Below are positions 53,545-62,835 of a DNA stretch of 64,000 bases, piece by piece. The translations under genes and the position numbers were made by a program. The DNA is from Gracilaria gracilis (taxonomy: Eukaryota; Rhodophyta; Florideophyceae; Gracilariales; Gracilariaceae), in contig JARGSG010000026.1 in NCBI GenBank assembly GCA_030374805.1, positions 372,001 to 436,000 of the forward strand, in the 5' to 3' direction. Every line of letters starts with the position of its first letter. The stretch's first letter is position 1. Below the pieces are notes generated by a model, which worked only from the letters and a program-made list of their open reading frames with translations, searched no databases and was not told the DNA's origin.

Positions 53545-54606
53545 ATGCTCTTGCGTTCACCACTGCTTGCCACTGTTGCAGTTTACGCGTCATCCCTCCT
53601 TTTCCTGCTTTCAGAATCTGCCGTTGTCGGCAAGCAGGAAAACGATTCCAACCTTGACAAGGCCTCATCCAGAGTTATTCACGGAGTGCCCGTAACTGAT
53701 CAGAAAGAATACCCCTTCGTTGTCGATCTATCCCGGCACGACATCGCCATCTCATCAACTCGCTTTTGCACTGGCACTCTTGTCACTCCGGACATTGTTC
53801 TAACAGCAGCCCATTGTGTGCTCAACGATGGCTACGACTCCCCCGTATTCGCAACTATTGGTCGTATAGAGCTTGAAGATAAGCATTCGCAGAACGAACA
53901 CGCGCAGACATTCCGCACAATTGCAAGCATTCCCCATCCAGAGTATACTGGACTTGGTTCCCCGAACGACGTGGCATTGGTAATACTGAACGAATCCTCC
54001 TCCGCGCCTACTGTCAAGCTGGCAGACTCAGCTCCCGTAAAAGATGACGTTGCCTGGGTGGTGGGATATGGCATCCAGATGTTGGGCACAATTGAAAAGT
54101 CTGCTCAACCAATAGAAGTTCTTTCCGGAAGGCTGCAGAAGACCGCTCTTCGAATTGAAGAGAAGTCGTTTTGCGATGGTTCAGAGGGTCAATGGAAGAC
54201 CGCGGATGGCATGATTTGCACTGCTGGCGTAAAAGAAGGATCTTCGGCTTGCCGCGGTGACTCAGGAGGAGGACTATTTTTGTGGGAGAAAAGTGCGGAG
54301 AAGGAGAATGAAGCAGTTCAGGTTGGGGTGGTAAGCTACGGCGATGCTCAATGTGCATCGGAGGAATCCGGTGTGTTTACTGATGTAGCAAGCAATCTTG
54401 AATGGATCAAGGCGTCAGCTGAAAAACTGCAGTTAGCCGTGTTCCCTGGCCAGCCTGGATCACAACCTCAAGATACATCGGCGGCTGAGCCGCGAGATGT
54501 GCAGCTGAGCGTGAGAGCAGATGCGGCAATTGGGCCAGAGAAAGCAAACGATAGGAAATTTGTACCCTTTCCATCGACACAACCTGACGAACCTCAAACT
54601 GACTAA
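53545..54606 (+). CDS. Secreted trypsin-like serine protease (S1 family)
   Basis: The 353-residue product begins with a hydrophobic signal peptide (about 1-27) and a short propeptide ending near SSR, before VIHGVPVTDQKEYPFVV, the position of activation cleavage. The catalytic triad is visible: TAAHC (His), NDVALVIL (Asp) and CRGDSGGG (Ser). The residue six before the active Ser is Ser rather than Asp, so specificity is more likely chymotrypsin-like than trypsin-like. Cys pairs fit the fold. A disordered tail of about 70 residues follows the catalytic domain. Secreted or vacuolar location is inferred. The ATG at 53545 (CACCATGCTC) starts the signal peptide. S1 proteases are widespread in animals, oomycetes and fungi and less usual in algae. 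Confidence 0.92.
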   Translation: MLLRSPLLATVAVYASSLLFLLSESAVVGKQENDSNLDKASSRVIHGVPVTDQKEYPFVVDLSRHDIAISSTRFCTGTLVTPDIVLTAAHCVLNDGYDSPVFATIGRIELEDKHSQNEHAQTFRTIASIPHPEYTGLGSPNDVALVILNESSSAPTVKLADSAPVKDDVAWVVGYGIQMLGTIEKSAQPIEVLSGRLQKTALRIEEKSFCDGSEGQWKTADGMICTAGVKEGSSACRGDSGGGLFLWEKSAEKENEAVQVGVVSYGDAQCASEESGVFTDVASNLEWIKASAEKLQLAVFPGQPGSQPQDTSAAEPRDVQLSVRADAAIGPEKANDRKFVPFPSTQPDEPQTD

Positions 54607-55923
54607 GGTACTGTACCAAGAGCTAACAAGACCATCAAGCGCTTACTACGTGTAGAGGTGGATAGAGGGTTTAGAAGATCATTTTGCCTTAAGACTCTAC
54701 TATGCGGTCTAAACTTTGCGCTCTCATGGTCAGAACCGAATAACTTGTGAAATAAAGATGCGTCCGTGGAGAGCGAGGTTCATCTTGTCCATGACAGATG
54801 CTTCATCGAACAGAAATCCTCTAGCCTAGCTAGCAAGTCACGATAGCATGAATCTCAGGACGTACCTTCACACTCGCCGACAAGCGTATTTGCATTTAAA
54901 AAGGCAAATAGGGGAGAGTAGCAAGTTTCGCATATCCGAACTTCGGATTCCGAAGGCTACCAAGGAGCGAGGGCAGGCACCGGTGCAGATGTGTCGGCTT
55001 AGCCCAACTGCAACGGGGCCTCAGCCCGTTATTGCGAGCATGGCTGACAGAAATGGAACCAGGAGCTCGGCTGGTTGAACAGAATTGTTGCCTGAGATTC
55101 TGCTGTCCAATGGAATCTATCAAAGAAGTTCGCCGCAGCAATCGGGTGGTGGAGGGAGACGGAGGCATGCGCCCACCATTGTTGCCTGCATACGTCCTGT
55201 ATCTAAGGTTCTGTATGTGCAAACCGCAGTACAAGTCTGTTGACATCTGCGAGTACAACGCCTTGCACCTGCTGAGCTATGAGAGAGTTACGCCAAGTTC
55301 TTCATCTCTTTGTCACGCTATCTACCGTGAAAAAGTGAATGCCAGTCAAAAAGCGCTCCCCGGATGCTAAGTTAACTTATAACGATAGCTGATCGCCGAC
55401 CTTGCACAGAACGTCCGACATAAACTAGGAAGCTCCCGTATGGGTCAGTGGTTTGATAATATGTATGAAATCTTCCAAGTCGCTGATGACGCACGTGAGA
55501 TGTATTCACTGAATAATTCAGTATGTCTGTGTGTGAAGTGAAGGGTGTTCGCGCGCGAATGTCATTTATCTTATCCGAGGTTCAGACAAACAAGGTCAAC
55601 GGAGCTTTGACATTCGACGCTGGACACCTCAAACGCATGTTTTCGCTTCATTTACATTTTTAATGAACCACCACCGATATTTTGCAAATAGTTTTGCCGA
55701 CGTCACTGACCAGTGACCACAGATCTCTCGGCACGCACAAGTTCTGCGGCAGAACGCTGCCAGACACACTGCAGATCAATCACACCTCTCAGCTTCGTTG
55801 CCATCCAGAGACCTCCGCTAGAGCACCGCCTGTTATCGTCTACCAACATCGTCGCAAAGCTGCTCTCAGCAACGGTTCGCGCGACGGTTGAAGAGCACGT
55901 TGCTCTTCCTCGCTTTTGAAGCG
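54607..55923. other. 1.3 kb without a recognised gene
   Basis: Frames of up to about 120 codons occur, none with a recognisable domain. It should hold the promoter of the FAHD1 gene. Confidence 0.4.
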
Positions 55924-56743
55924 ATGGCAAATGCGCTTCGTCATGCGGATGCTCTGCTTCAGAAAGCATCGCGGAAAGCCATAGCCGTAAGTTCATGCCC
56001 GCGCAGTCGCATCTTGTGTTGATTGAAATCTGAGTCCTAACTCCTCATGCTCAGGTCGGTCTGAATTATGTCGATCACGCAAAAGAAATGGGCTCCAAAG
56101 CTGATCGCATAGCCCCGATATGGTTCTTCAAGCCATCTACGTCATATCTCGCTCAAAATGCCGGCCCGATTCGAATCCCACCAACCGCTGTCGCTCATCA
56201 TGAAGGTAAAGTCTCAGCTCCTCAATCGCGTACACTCCGTTATGAAGTTCGCTGACGAGTCTTTCCCTCTCAGTGGAGCTCGGCGTTGTAATAGGTCGAC
56301 CGGCAAAAGATGTTCAAGCTGCTGATGCGATGAAGCACGTCGCAGGATTCGTGTGCGCCATCGATGTCACCGCACGAAACTGGCAATCAGAAGCGAAGAA
56401 GGTCGGAAGACCTTGGGCGATTGCGAAAGGATGTGATACGTTCCTGCCAATGTCGACAGTGATTCCTCCTGATGCCATCAAGATGGACGAGCGGGGAGTG
56501 GTTGATGTAAATCTTTACCTTGATGTTAACGGAGAACGAAGGCAACATGGATCGACAAAGGATATGATCTGGACGATTCCGGAACTGATCGAGCATATAT
56601 CAAGCCATGTTACATTGGAAGAATGGGATCTGATTCTAACTGGAACACCTTCAGGGGTTGGGGAATTTCGACCTGGAGATAAGATCACTGCTGGTATAGA
56701 AGGTCTTGTGGAAATGGAGTTTGGTGCTGCTTTGAGAAACTGA
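55924..56743 (+). CDS. FAHD1-like acylpyruvase/oxaloacetate decarboxylase
   Basis: FAHD1 hydrolyses acylpyruvates and decarboxylates oxaloacetate, usually in mitochondria. Three exons, 55924-55986, 56055-56205 and 56274-56743, are separated by two 68 nt introns (GTAAGT...CTCAG and GTAAAG...TCTCAG). They encode 227 residues (human FAHD1 about 224). Signatures are VGLNYVDHAKEMG, WFFKPSTSYL, the metal ligands in HHEVELGVVIG, GFVCAIDVTARNWQ and LTGTPSGVGEFRPGD. The Glu-Val-Glu of the metal site spans the second splice junction, which supports it. The short N-terminus (MANALRHADALLQKASRKAIA) could be a mitochondrial signal. Tail-to-tail with cytochrome c. Confidence 0.92.
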
Positions 56744-56958
56744 TGACCGTGATTAGGGACATGCACGAATGTCGCTGCACGAAACGAGGGACTAGCTGAG
56801 CGAAGATTGCGGGTGGGAATGGGAACAAAGAAACGGCAAGATGAAAAAAAAAAACCAAAACCGACTTTATGACTCACAAGCGCGGTAATCCAGTACAAGA
56901 AAAACTCAGTGCCACGTCATGCAACAAAACAAAGTCTACAAACAACGCGAGTTTGAAA

Positions 56959-57451
56959 TTATTGAGTGTTAGCCTTGAGAAATGCAATAAGATCGTGACG
57001 ATCCTTTTCTTTCTTCAACCCAGCGAAAACCATCTTAGTTCCCTTGATGTACTTTTTGGGGTTGAGCAAGTAGTCAAACAGGGTCTGATCACCCCATATG
57101 ATACCGGAGTTCTTGTTGGCAGCGGTGTAGGCGAAGCCATCTACGGTACCGGCTGTGCGACCGAACAGACCCCACAGATTAGGTCCTTGCTTGGTACTGC
57201 CTCCTTGTTCGTCTGTGGATGCGATGCGCAAAGCACAGTTTGAGCGCGGAACATTTGGTCGAGCAGCAACACGCGGCGATACGTTGGGGATGATTGCGAT
57301 CTTGTTGTCAGCATCAGTTGCGCACGCAGTGATGAAACTGAAATGTGTCACGGAGATGAATCAAACGTGAAAACGTACAGGTATGACATTGGGAGCATTT
57401 TGTCTTGAAGAGCTTGGCTCCCTTATTGACATCACCGCCTGGAGCGCCCAT
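56959..57451 (-). CDS. Cytochrome c
   Basis: Soluble electron carrier between complexes III and IV in the mitochondrial intermembrane space. Two exons, 57451-57379 and 57212-56959, are split by a 166 nt intron (GTACGT...CACAG) and give 108 residues, the normal length. Exon 1 encodes [18 protein letters not shown] and the haem motif CSQCH. Exon 2 has [30 protein letters not shown] with the axial Met, and [18 protein letters not shown]. Without the intron the CXXCH motif would be missed, and joining the exons restores the family sequence exactly at [11 protein letters not shown]. Confidence 0.96.
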
Positions 57452-58280
57452 TTGTGCGATATTTAAACGTAGGAAGAAGGACGAATGGAGGCTGAACCAG
57501 ATCGGACTGAGAGCGGAAGGAGGGGGATGAAGAAGTTAGGCAAGCGAGAAATGAGATGCGTCGACGGCGCTCCCGCAATGCTTTGAACGCCATTGCTCCA
57601 GGGTGTGGACGTTGCAGTGCTGGACGGTTGCAATTCACTGCGGCAGAACGGTTTGCCATTTTGGCACTGCCACACCAGCCACTGCGCACGCGACAAGTGG
57701 TCCGCATGTGGGCTTGCTCTCACGCGCCAGAACTGTTGTTGATAGAATCGGCTGCTGGTGAGACACCAACCACATGGGCACAAGTGGTCGCGGCTGACAC
57801 CACGCTCATGAGCACAAGCTGGCGGCGCATCGCTCACGGCGCGTGATTCGCACAGCTGTCATCGCTGTGCTCGTTGCCGGTGGTCGGGCGACCAATGCGC
57901 GAGCGCGAGAGACGGGCGGCTCTCACCCGGCCCTCATGTCGCTGAGAAGGCCGAGAAACGAACGGGCGCTTGAGCTGAGAGAGGCAGAGAGGCACAGCCA
58001 CTTGAATGCCAGCACGTGCGCCGATGCGCGTGGCGCTTGTGGATTAGAGCTACCGTTGGGACGGTACCCTTGTATCTATGATATCTGAACTTTATATACA
58101 ACCCGTCGTCCTTTCCCACAGCCTGCCCGCGACCGTTCTGCGAGCAACGAACCTGCGTGTTTATCAGCAGCGTCTTCACTCCATCACGCGACGCACAATC
58201 AGCTACTCACCAACTTCCCCAGCGTACGCTGTTCTTTGCCGTTCAACGTTGCTTTGCAGTCTGTTGCAAACCGTCGCACC
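57452..58280. other. 0.8 kb divergent intergenic region
   Basis: It separates cytochrome c from the HAD gene. Two open frames of about 80-96 codons are unrecognised. The word TACCGTTGG, followed by GACGGTACC, is at 58051-58069. Confidence 0.45.
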
Positions 58281-59074
58281 ATGCCGCCCGAGTCTCTGCA
58301 ACGAAGCCTCGCAGCCATTTTCTTTGACCTGGACGGAACGTACGTCATTCCTTGCAGTCCACAACGGCACCTATACCCTCAACATACGCTAACCCACCCG
58401 TATCTTGCGACTATGAAAACGTTCACAGCTGTGTGAACAGCGATTCCATCCATTTTGACTGCTATCGCGACACTCTACAGCAACTGGTACCAACCTTCAA
58501 TGACGGAAACCCAATCACGCGACAATACTATGACTCACAAATGTCCGGTCGTCAAAACCCAGAGCTCGTGGCACAGATATTGCCACAACTTTCACTGAAA
58601 GAGCAGACGCACATATGGCAAACAAAAGAAAGTCGTTATGAACAGGTCATATCCCACGGTGTTTCTCCAGTTGCCGGACTCAAAAAGCTTCTTCAACGAT
58701 GCAAACAACAAGGAATCATTACCTATGTCGTCACGAATGCGCCAAAGAGTACGTGCGCGAAAACAATGCAATCCATAGCAATCACCGACCATTTTGGAAA
58801 CCAAGTTGTGGTGTCTGAAGAATGTGAGCATCCGAAACCCCATCCAGCTCCATACTTGCGCGCGATGGAGCTTGCTGCTGTGTCTGCGAGCGAGTCAATT
58901 GCTTTCGAAGACTCGCCGAGCGGCACTACTAGCGCTACAGCTGCTGGCTTATTAACGGTGGGGATGCGTTCAACACAGACTGACGAGGCGCTGCGTTCAT
59001 TCGGTGCCGCTTTTACTGTGAGCGATTACAATGATCCCAAACTTGCCAGTGCCTTATCTATGTGGCTCAAGTAG
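58281..59074 (+). CDS. HAD-superfamily phosphatase, beta-phosphoglucomutase-like
   Basis: Two exons, 58281-58339 and 58429-59074, give 234 residues. The 89 nt intron (GTACGT, CTAAC branch site, TTCACAG) sits inside the first motif. The joined sequence reads FFDLDGTCVNSDSIHFDCYRD, with the nucleophile Asp and the acid/base Asp of HAD motif I. Motif II is YVVTNAP, motif III is HPKPHPAPYLRAM, and motif IV is AFEDSPSGTTSA. The helical cap between motifs I and II fits the phosphoglycolate phosphatase/beta-phosphoglucomutase branch that acts on small sugar phosphates; the substrate cannot be told. Its stop is five nucleotides from that of the RING gene on the other strand. Confidence 0.92.
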
Positions 59075-59079
59075 TGATA

Positions 59080-59586
59080 TCAACTGTACATAAATGTCTG
59101 CATGGATGAAACCGCAGCTTGTCTTCTTTCTCGTTTCTTCTCTTCTTCGTATTCACGATTGTCTGTGGGCAATTCTTTTCTGCACATAGGACAGGTACAA
59201 TGCTGTTTTAACCACGGAACAACACATTCTGAATGATACATGTGACCGCATGGTAATCGTCGTGCTACCTCATGCAGCTCGAATTGTTCGGTGCATATCG
59301 GACATGAATCAAGCTGCCCTTTTTCGTTCTTCTTCACGTTGACGTAGGGTAAAGTGCGTATGGCTTCTCCAGAAGCCGCCGGAGTTCCAGATATTGTCGG
59401 GTCACCTTCGGCTAGTTCGGCCAGTATGGCTCGCACTTGCTCTCTCAAACGTTCCTCATCGACGGCGCTGTCAGAATAGAGCTCCGCTAACGAGGCGGCG
59501 AAGCGAAGTGCAATGGTCGGTCGCGACGTGGAACGTCGCTCAGAATCCTCAGCACTGATATCGTGTTCCTGGAAGTATAGTTCCAT
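59080..59586 (-). CDS. RING-H2 zinc-finger protein, probable E3 ubiquitin ligase
   Basis: The RING-H2 finger is CPICTEQFELHEVARRLPCGHMYHSECVVPWLKQHCTCPMCR in the family pattern, read as C-x2-C...C-x-H-x2-H...C-x2-C at about residues 94-134 of 168. Such fingers recruit an E2 enzyme; RNF126/RNF115-like proteins have the same C-terminal layout. The N-terminal half is helical and Glu-rich. The first Met (59586) may not be the true start: the frame is open upstream to about 59688 and encodes a plausible extension, so an earlier exon or start is possible. The gene is tail-to-tail with the HAD gene. Substrates are unknown. Confidence 0.8.
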   Translation of the reverse strand: MELYFQEHDISAEDSERRSTSRPTIALRFAASLAELYSDSAVDEERLREQVRAILAELAEGDPTISGTPAASGEAIRTLPYVNVKKNEKGQLDSCPICTEQFELHEVARRLPCGHMYHSECVVPWLKQHCTCPMCRKELPTDNREYEEEKKRERRQAAVSSMQTFMYS

Positions 59587-60342
59587 ATTGCTTCGAATGG
59601 AATTGGCAATACAGCCAAGTGCGTCAAAAGTGGGAGTTGAGCAGGTACGAGTAGCTCTAGCATTTACTGGTATGAAGACGCGCGACTAACTGGGGGGCGA
59701 GCGGAGCAGTGCTGTTGCCTCCAGCGAGTGGGCGGCACTCGTGTAGAAACAGCGCGTCACGACAGACAGAAGGTCGTGCATGGGAAAGTGCATGTGTGCA
59801 CGGATGCGGCCCAAACAGGTGGCAAAAAACTGTGGTGAAACTGAATTACCAAGGGTAGGACGTGTGAGCGAGGTGGCTTTGAAAGGTGTTGGCAATCTTG
59901 TCTGTGAACAAGAACGTTAGCACAACGAATCACTGGAAGGTGTGATCGACACATTGGCATGGGCTTGATTTGTTAGACACTACGTATTACGGTGCCCGAT
60001 GAGGACGGCTTCTAGAATGATATGCCTACCACCTCGTCAAGATTGTCGACGAATGAGCGTAGGGGAGATAATTAGAAAATGGCCTGAAAGAGTGCTGGGT
60101 TTTCTGGTGAGAGAGCGTTTATTCCAACAGAAACGCGCTGCGGTAAGTAGGAATTAGACTACCGCGCCCGTATCAGAGAGATAGAGAGAGAGAGAGAGAG
60201 ATTTGTTAGACGATGGATTTACGCGCCATCAATGTGATTATGCACAGTCTACGAAAAGGCGCATAAGACCAAAAGCACTTTAAAAGGCAAGGGCTAGCTA
60301 GGAAGAAGGCTGCAATGACGGCATTATACGAACGAGGGCCAC
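59587..60342. other. 0.75 kb intergenic region with a GA repeat
   Basis: It contains the alternative 5' part of the RING gene, a diverged copy of the short repeat found at 25.1-25.7 kb (about 60030-60110), and a (GA)n microsatellite at about 60175-60201. No separate gene is recognised. Confidence 0.45.
60175..60201 (+). repeat. (GA)n microsatellite
   Basis: Almost pure alternating GA, with one AT interruption near the start, over about 27 nt. Confidence 0.85.
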
Positions 60343-60933
60343 TCAGGATTGAGGAGGGGGAGGAGGAGCTCGCAACGACGACAAAAACTGATGGTTCTCT
60401 GCAATCCACGCGACGGTAGCAGTAGGAAAGGCATCAGTACCCGGCAAAATCTCTTCCGCAAACGCAGTCGCCGACAACAGAGGGCTGGCATACAAAGCGT
60501 AAACCATGACGGCAGAAAGAGGGGCATAAACGACGTCCAGCAAATCACCAATGAACGGGAACGAAAGAGAGCCAGCACCGGCCAGATCGATGGCGAAACA
60601 GATAGCAAGCTTCTGCCATCGTCTGACGGAAGGTGCGCCGTTGTCGACCGCGGCGGCAATGTGCGCGGCTTGTGTGAATACCTCTTGTACCAGTTTTGAT
60701 ATTGGGGGTGCAGTTTGTGTGGCGGTTTTGTTGTTTGAGATGTGCTTTGCTGCGACGGAGTTGGTGAAGAGGGAGGCGGCGGCCACTTCTACGGTTTTGA
60801 TGATGAGGTCATTTGTCAGACTCATGCGAGATGGGCGCACTCGTGAAATGCTTGTTGACAGGAAAGGGCCTACGACAAGTCGCTGATGAAACGGGCGCAA
60901 TGGAAGCGGGGCGGTGAAGGCAGTGGTAGGCAT
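60343..60933 (-). CDS. Predicted plastid membrane protein of a conserved plant/algal type
   Basis: The 196-residue product has a basic, Ser/Pro/Arg-rich start (about 1-40, transit-peptide-like). The conserved part is IAICFAIDLAGAGSLSFPFIGDL-like: KLAICFAIDLAGAGSLSFP, then GDLLDVVYAPLSAVMVYALYA (two hydrophobic segments), then EEILPGTDAFPTATVAWIAE. The sequence IDLxGxxS...LxDxxxAPxSAxxVYxLY...LPxTDxxPTATxAW is one I know from uncharacterised, mostly plastid, proteins of plants and algae. No function is established. The Met at 60933 gives the presequence; M37 (MSLTNDLI) is an alternative start that would make a cytosolic form. Confidence 0.6.
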   Translation of the reverse strand: MPTTAFTAPLPLRPFHQRLVVGPFLSTSISRVRPSRMSLTNDLIIKTVEVAAASLFTNSVAAKHISNNKTATQTAPPISKLVQEVFTQAAHIAAAVDNGAPSVRRWQKLAICFAIDLAGAGSLSFPFIGDLLDVVYAPLSAVMVYALYASPLLSATAFAEEILPGTDAFPTATVAWIAENHQFLSSLRAPPPPPQS

Positions 60934-61199
60934 GATGGACTTGTGTCAAGTCGCAAGCGTCGCGCTTGGTGCATGTAGCTTGGGAATGGTGGTGCGCGGT
61001 AGCTGCATTGCAACGCCACGCACGACGCGAAGTGCCGTCGGTTATCTAAAGTTATCTGCTTCTCCAGGCACGTCGTCGATGCGATGCGAGCAGCTCGCCG
61101 AGCACTGAACATTCATGAACGACTCGCGGTGAGCGAACATCATCTTCGATGACGCGTAACGTTCATGTCGTGAGCAGTGCACAATCTGAGCTATCGTTG

Positions 61200-61214
61200 T
61201 ACCGTTGGTAGATA
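61200..61214. promoter_or_regulatory. Recurrent motif TACCGTTGGTAGATA
   Basis: One full copy, followed by TACCAAGGGTAC, lies 50 nt beyond the 3' end of the tRNA-Gln gene (minus strand) and about 270 bp upstream of the gene ending at 60343. Confidence 0.45.
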
Positions 61215-61264
61215 TACCAAGGGTACGAAATTAAATGTCCACAAAAAAATGAAAAACGTTCTCA

Positions 61265-61336
61265 GTTCCTGCTGGGACTTGAACCCAGGCTTCAAGATTC
61301 AGAGTCTTGCGTGCTAACCAACTACACAACAGGAAC
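61265..61336 (-). tRNA. tRNA-Gln (CUG anticodon)
   Basis: The minus strand gives 72 nt that fold as a tRNA. The acceptor stem pairs GTTCCTG with CAGGAAC, and a D-arm contains TAGTTGGTTAGC. The anticodon stem CAAGA/TCTTG encloses the loop CTCTGAA (anticodon CTG). The T-arm is CTGGG TTCAAGT CCCAG. It has no intron. The loop and box sequences match eukaryotic tRNA-Gln, with A and B boxes serving as the internal polymerase III promoter. Confidence 0.95.
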
Positions 61337-61483
61337 TTTCGAAGGCTGACCTTCCGATGCCCCGAGTGGTTTACCACAGCTTACTTATACCAACCCATGT
61401 GGCCCACACCGCCACGCCATCATCTGGACGAAACCATTGCCCGCTTTCACTTCACGTCGTCTACCATGTCACACGAGTTGGAC

Positions 61484-62329
61484 TCACTCCTCCGTAAGAA
61501 ATCGTATCCTGTCAGCCACGAACCGCTTCCTCCAAAACGGCACGCCAAGCTTCCGAATAGGGCCAGGAACGTCTCGTTCAAAGTTGAGAGCGTCTTCACT
61601 ATCGGCCACCACGGCATGTTTCAGATCCACGGCATCCCTGAAAACCACCAAGGAAATGCGCGCCTGCTTGCCAGAGATGTGCTTCAGAACCGTGGAGTTG
61701 AACCGCAGCTGCTGCGCTTCAGAGAACGTAAGCTTCACGGTTGGAATCAGAATTTGTTCCGAAACGTCGAAAAGAAGAGATGCGTTGCGACGTAGTCTTC
61801 GTATACTATGTACGATGCCTTGCAGTTCGCTTTCACATGTTTGTTGAGTCAGTTTTGACGGATTGTACTCGCTTGTCTCACTCCATTTTGCAACGCGATC
61901 ATCCACCAGTTGTGCATGTCGTTGTAATCTGCGTCGTTCATTACCGATGACATTCACAGCATCAGCATTCAATCCACTCTGTTCTGCACTCATCACCCAC
62001 GGAAGGAACAGCTTATTTTCCACGATGTTATGCAACGCCCAATTATCACGCATGATGTATTGGAACGCGTCATACATCTGACGTCGTAACGAACGCGATT
62101 CGCGCACATCTTGCACTGAGCATAGACGCTGCCGCTTGCTGAGCGCATTATTTTCCAGACGTGTGAGATCGCGGATGATCCCTAGATGATGCCATCGCCA
62201 ACCGTGTACGCGGAAGCGCGACGACAGTCGACTGTCGTTCGACACTGGTACTGTGCTTTCGCGACGTAGCTTTTGAAGCTGCGTTCGGGACAGAGCGTCT
62301 TGAGTGGCGGATATGGCTTCATTGAGCAT
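61484..62329 (-). CDS. Helical protein of unknown function, possible hemerythrin-like fold
   Basis: The 281-residue product is mostly helical and polar. A segment GWRWHHLGIIRDLTRLENNAL followed by FQYIMRDNWALHNIVENKLFLPW has His and Glu positions (HxxE, HNIxExKLFLPW) that recall HHE/hemerythrin-type metal-binding helices. The match is too weak to call. No signal peptide or transmembrane helix is evident. The first ATG of the frame is at 62329; the open frame extends only 11 codons further. The gene lies close to, and divergent from, leucyl aminopeptidase. Not otherwise recognised. Confidence 0.5.
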   Translation of the reverse strand: MLNEAISATQDALSRTQLQKLRRESTVPVSNDSRLSSRFRVHGWRWHHLGIIRDLTRLENNALSKRQRLCSVQDVRESRSLRRQMYDAFQYIMRDNWALHNIVENKLFLPWVMSAEQSGLNADAVNVIGNERRRLQRHAQLVDDRVAKWSETSEYNPSKLTQQTCESELQGIVHSIRRLRRNASLLFDVSEQILIPTVKLTFSEAQQLRFNSTVLKHISGKQARISLVVFRDAVDLKHAVVADSEDALNFERDVPGPIRKLGVPFWRKRFVADRIRFLTEE

Positions 62330-62466
62330 CCTTGTGCCTTCTCGGACAGTCTCAAGCAGCAAGTTGAAGCGTGAGGCAGTATATTAACTTGGACACGAAG
62401 GTAAACTGCCTCTCGGTGCGAATCTACCAGAGTTGACCTCCCAGCCCAAAAAAGGTGCCCTCTCTT

Positions 62467-62483
62467 GTAGATACTGTATCTAC
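62467..62483. promoter_or_regulatory. Perfect 17 nt palindrome in the divergent interval
   Basis: GTAGATACTGTATCTAC is a perfect palindrome around a central T, located 138 bp from the helical-protein ATG and about 350 bp from the aminopeptidase ATG. The word GTAGATAC also follows CCAACG in other intergenic copies. Confidence 0.55.
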
Positions 62484-62835
62484 GGGTCTATGCAGAGTAA
62501 ACGGTATCATACTGTAGCGACGTGGAGTCCACGTCCACGTCGTGGACGAGCACGACTCCTCACGTTTGCCCACTCCTGACCAAACACGTGCTCCACGCGT
62601 ATACGACTTGCCAATTTGGCACTGCCAAACCCTGGCTGCCAAAGCCGAGAGCACTGCAAATTGAATACAGTGACTGCATTGGAGAAACAACTGAGCGGCA
62701 GATCCCCGCCGATGCGTCACAAGATCCGATCTTGCTCCGCACTTTTTTGCAGGAAAACCAGCACGCAGCGGAGCTTCCACCCGCGCACAGAACACCTGGG
62801 CCAGCGCGCCACCCCATCTAATCCCGATACACATC

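Noticed and set aside
57556-57846. 96-codon Arg/Ala-rich frame between cytochrome c and the HAD gene
   Set aside because: Composition is GC-driven, no domain is visible, and it occupies the divergent promoter interval.
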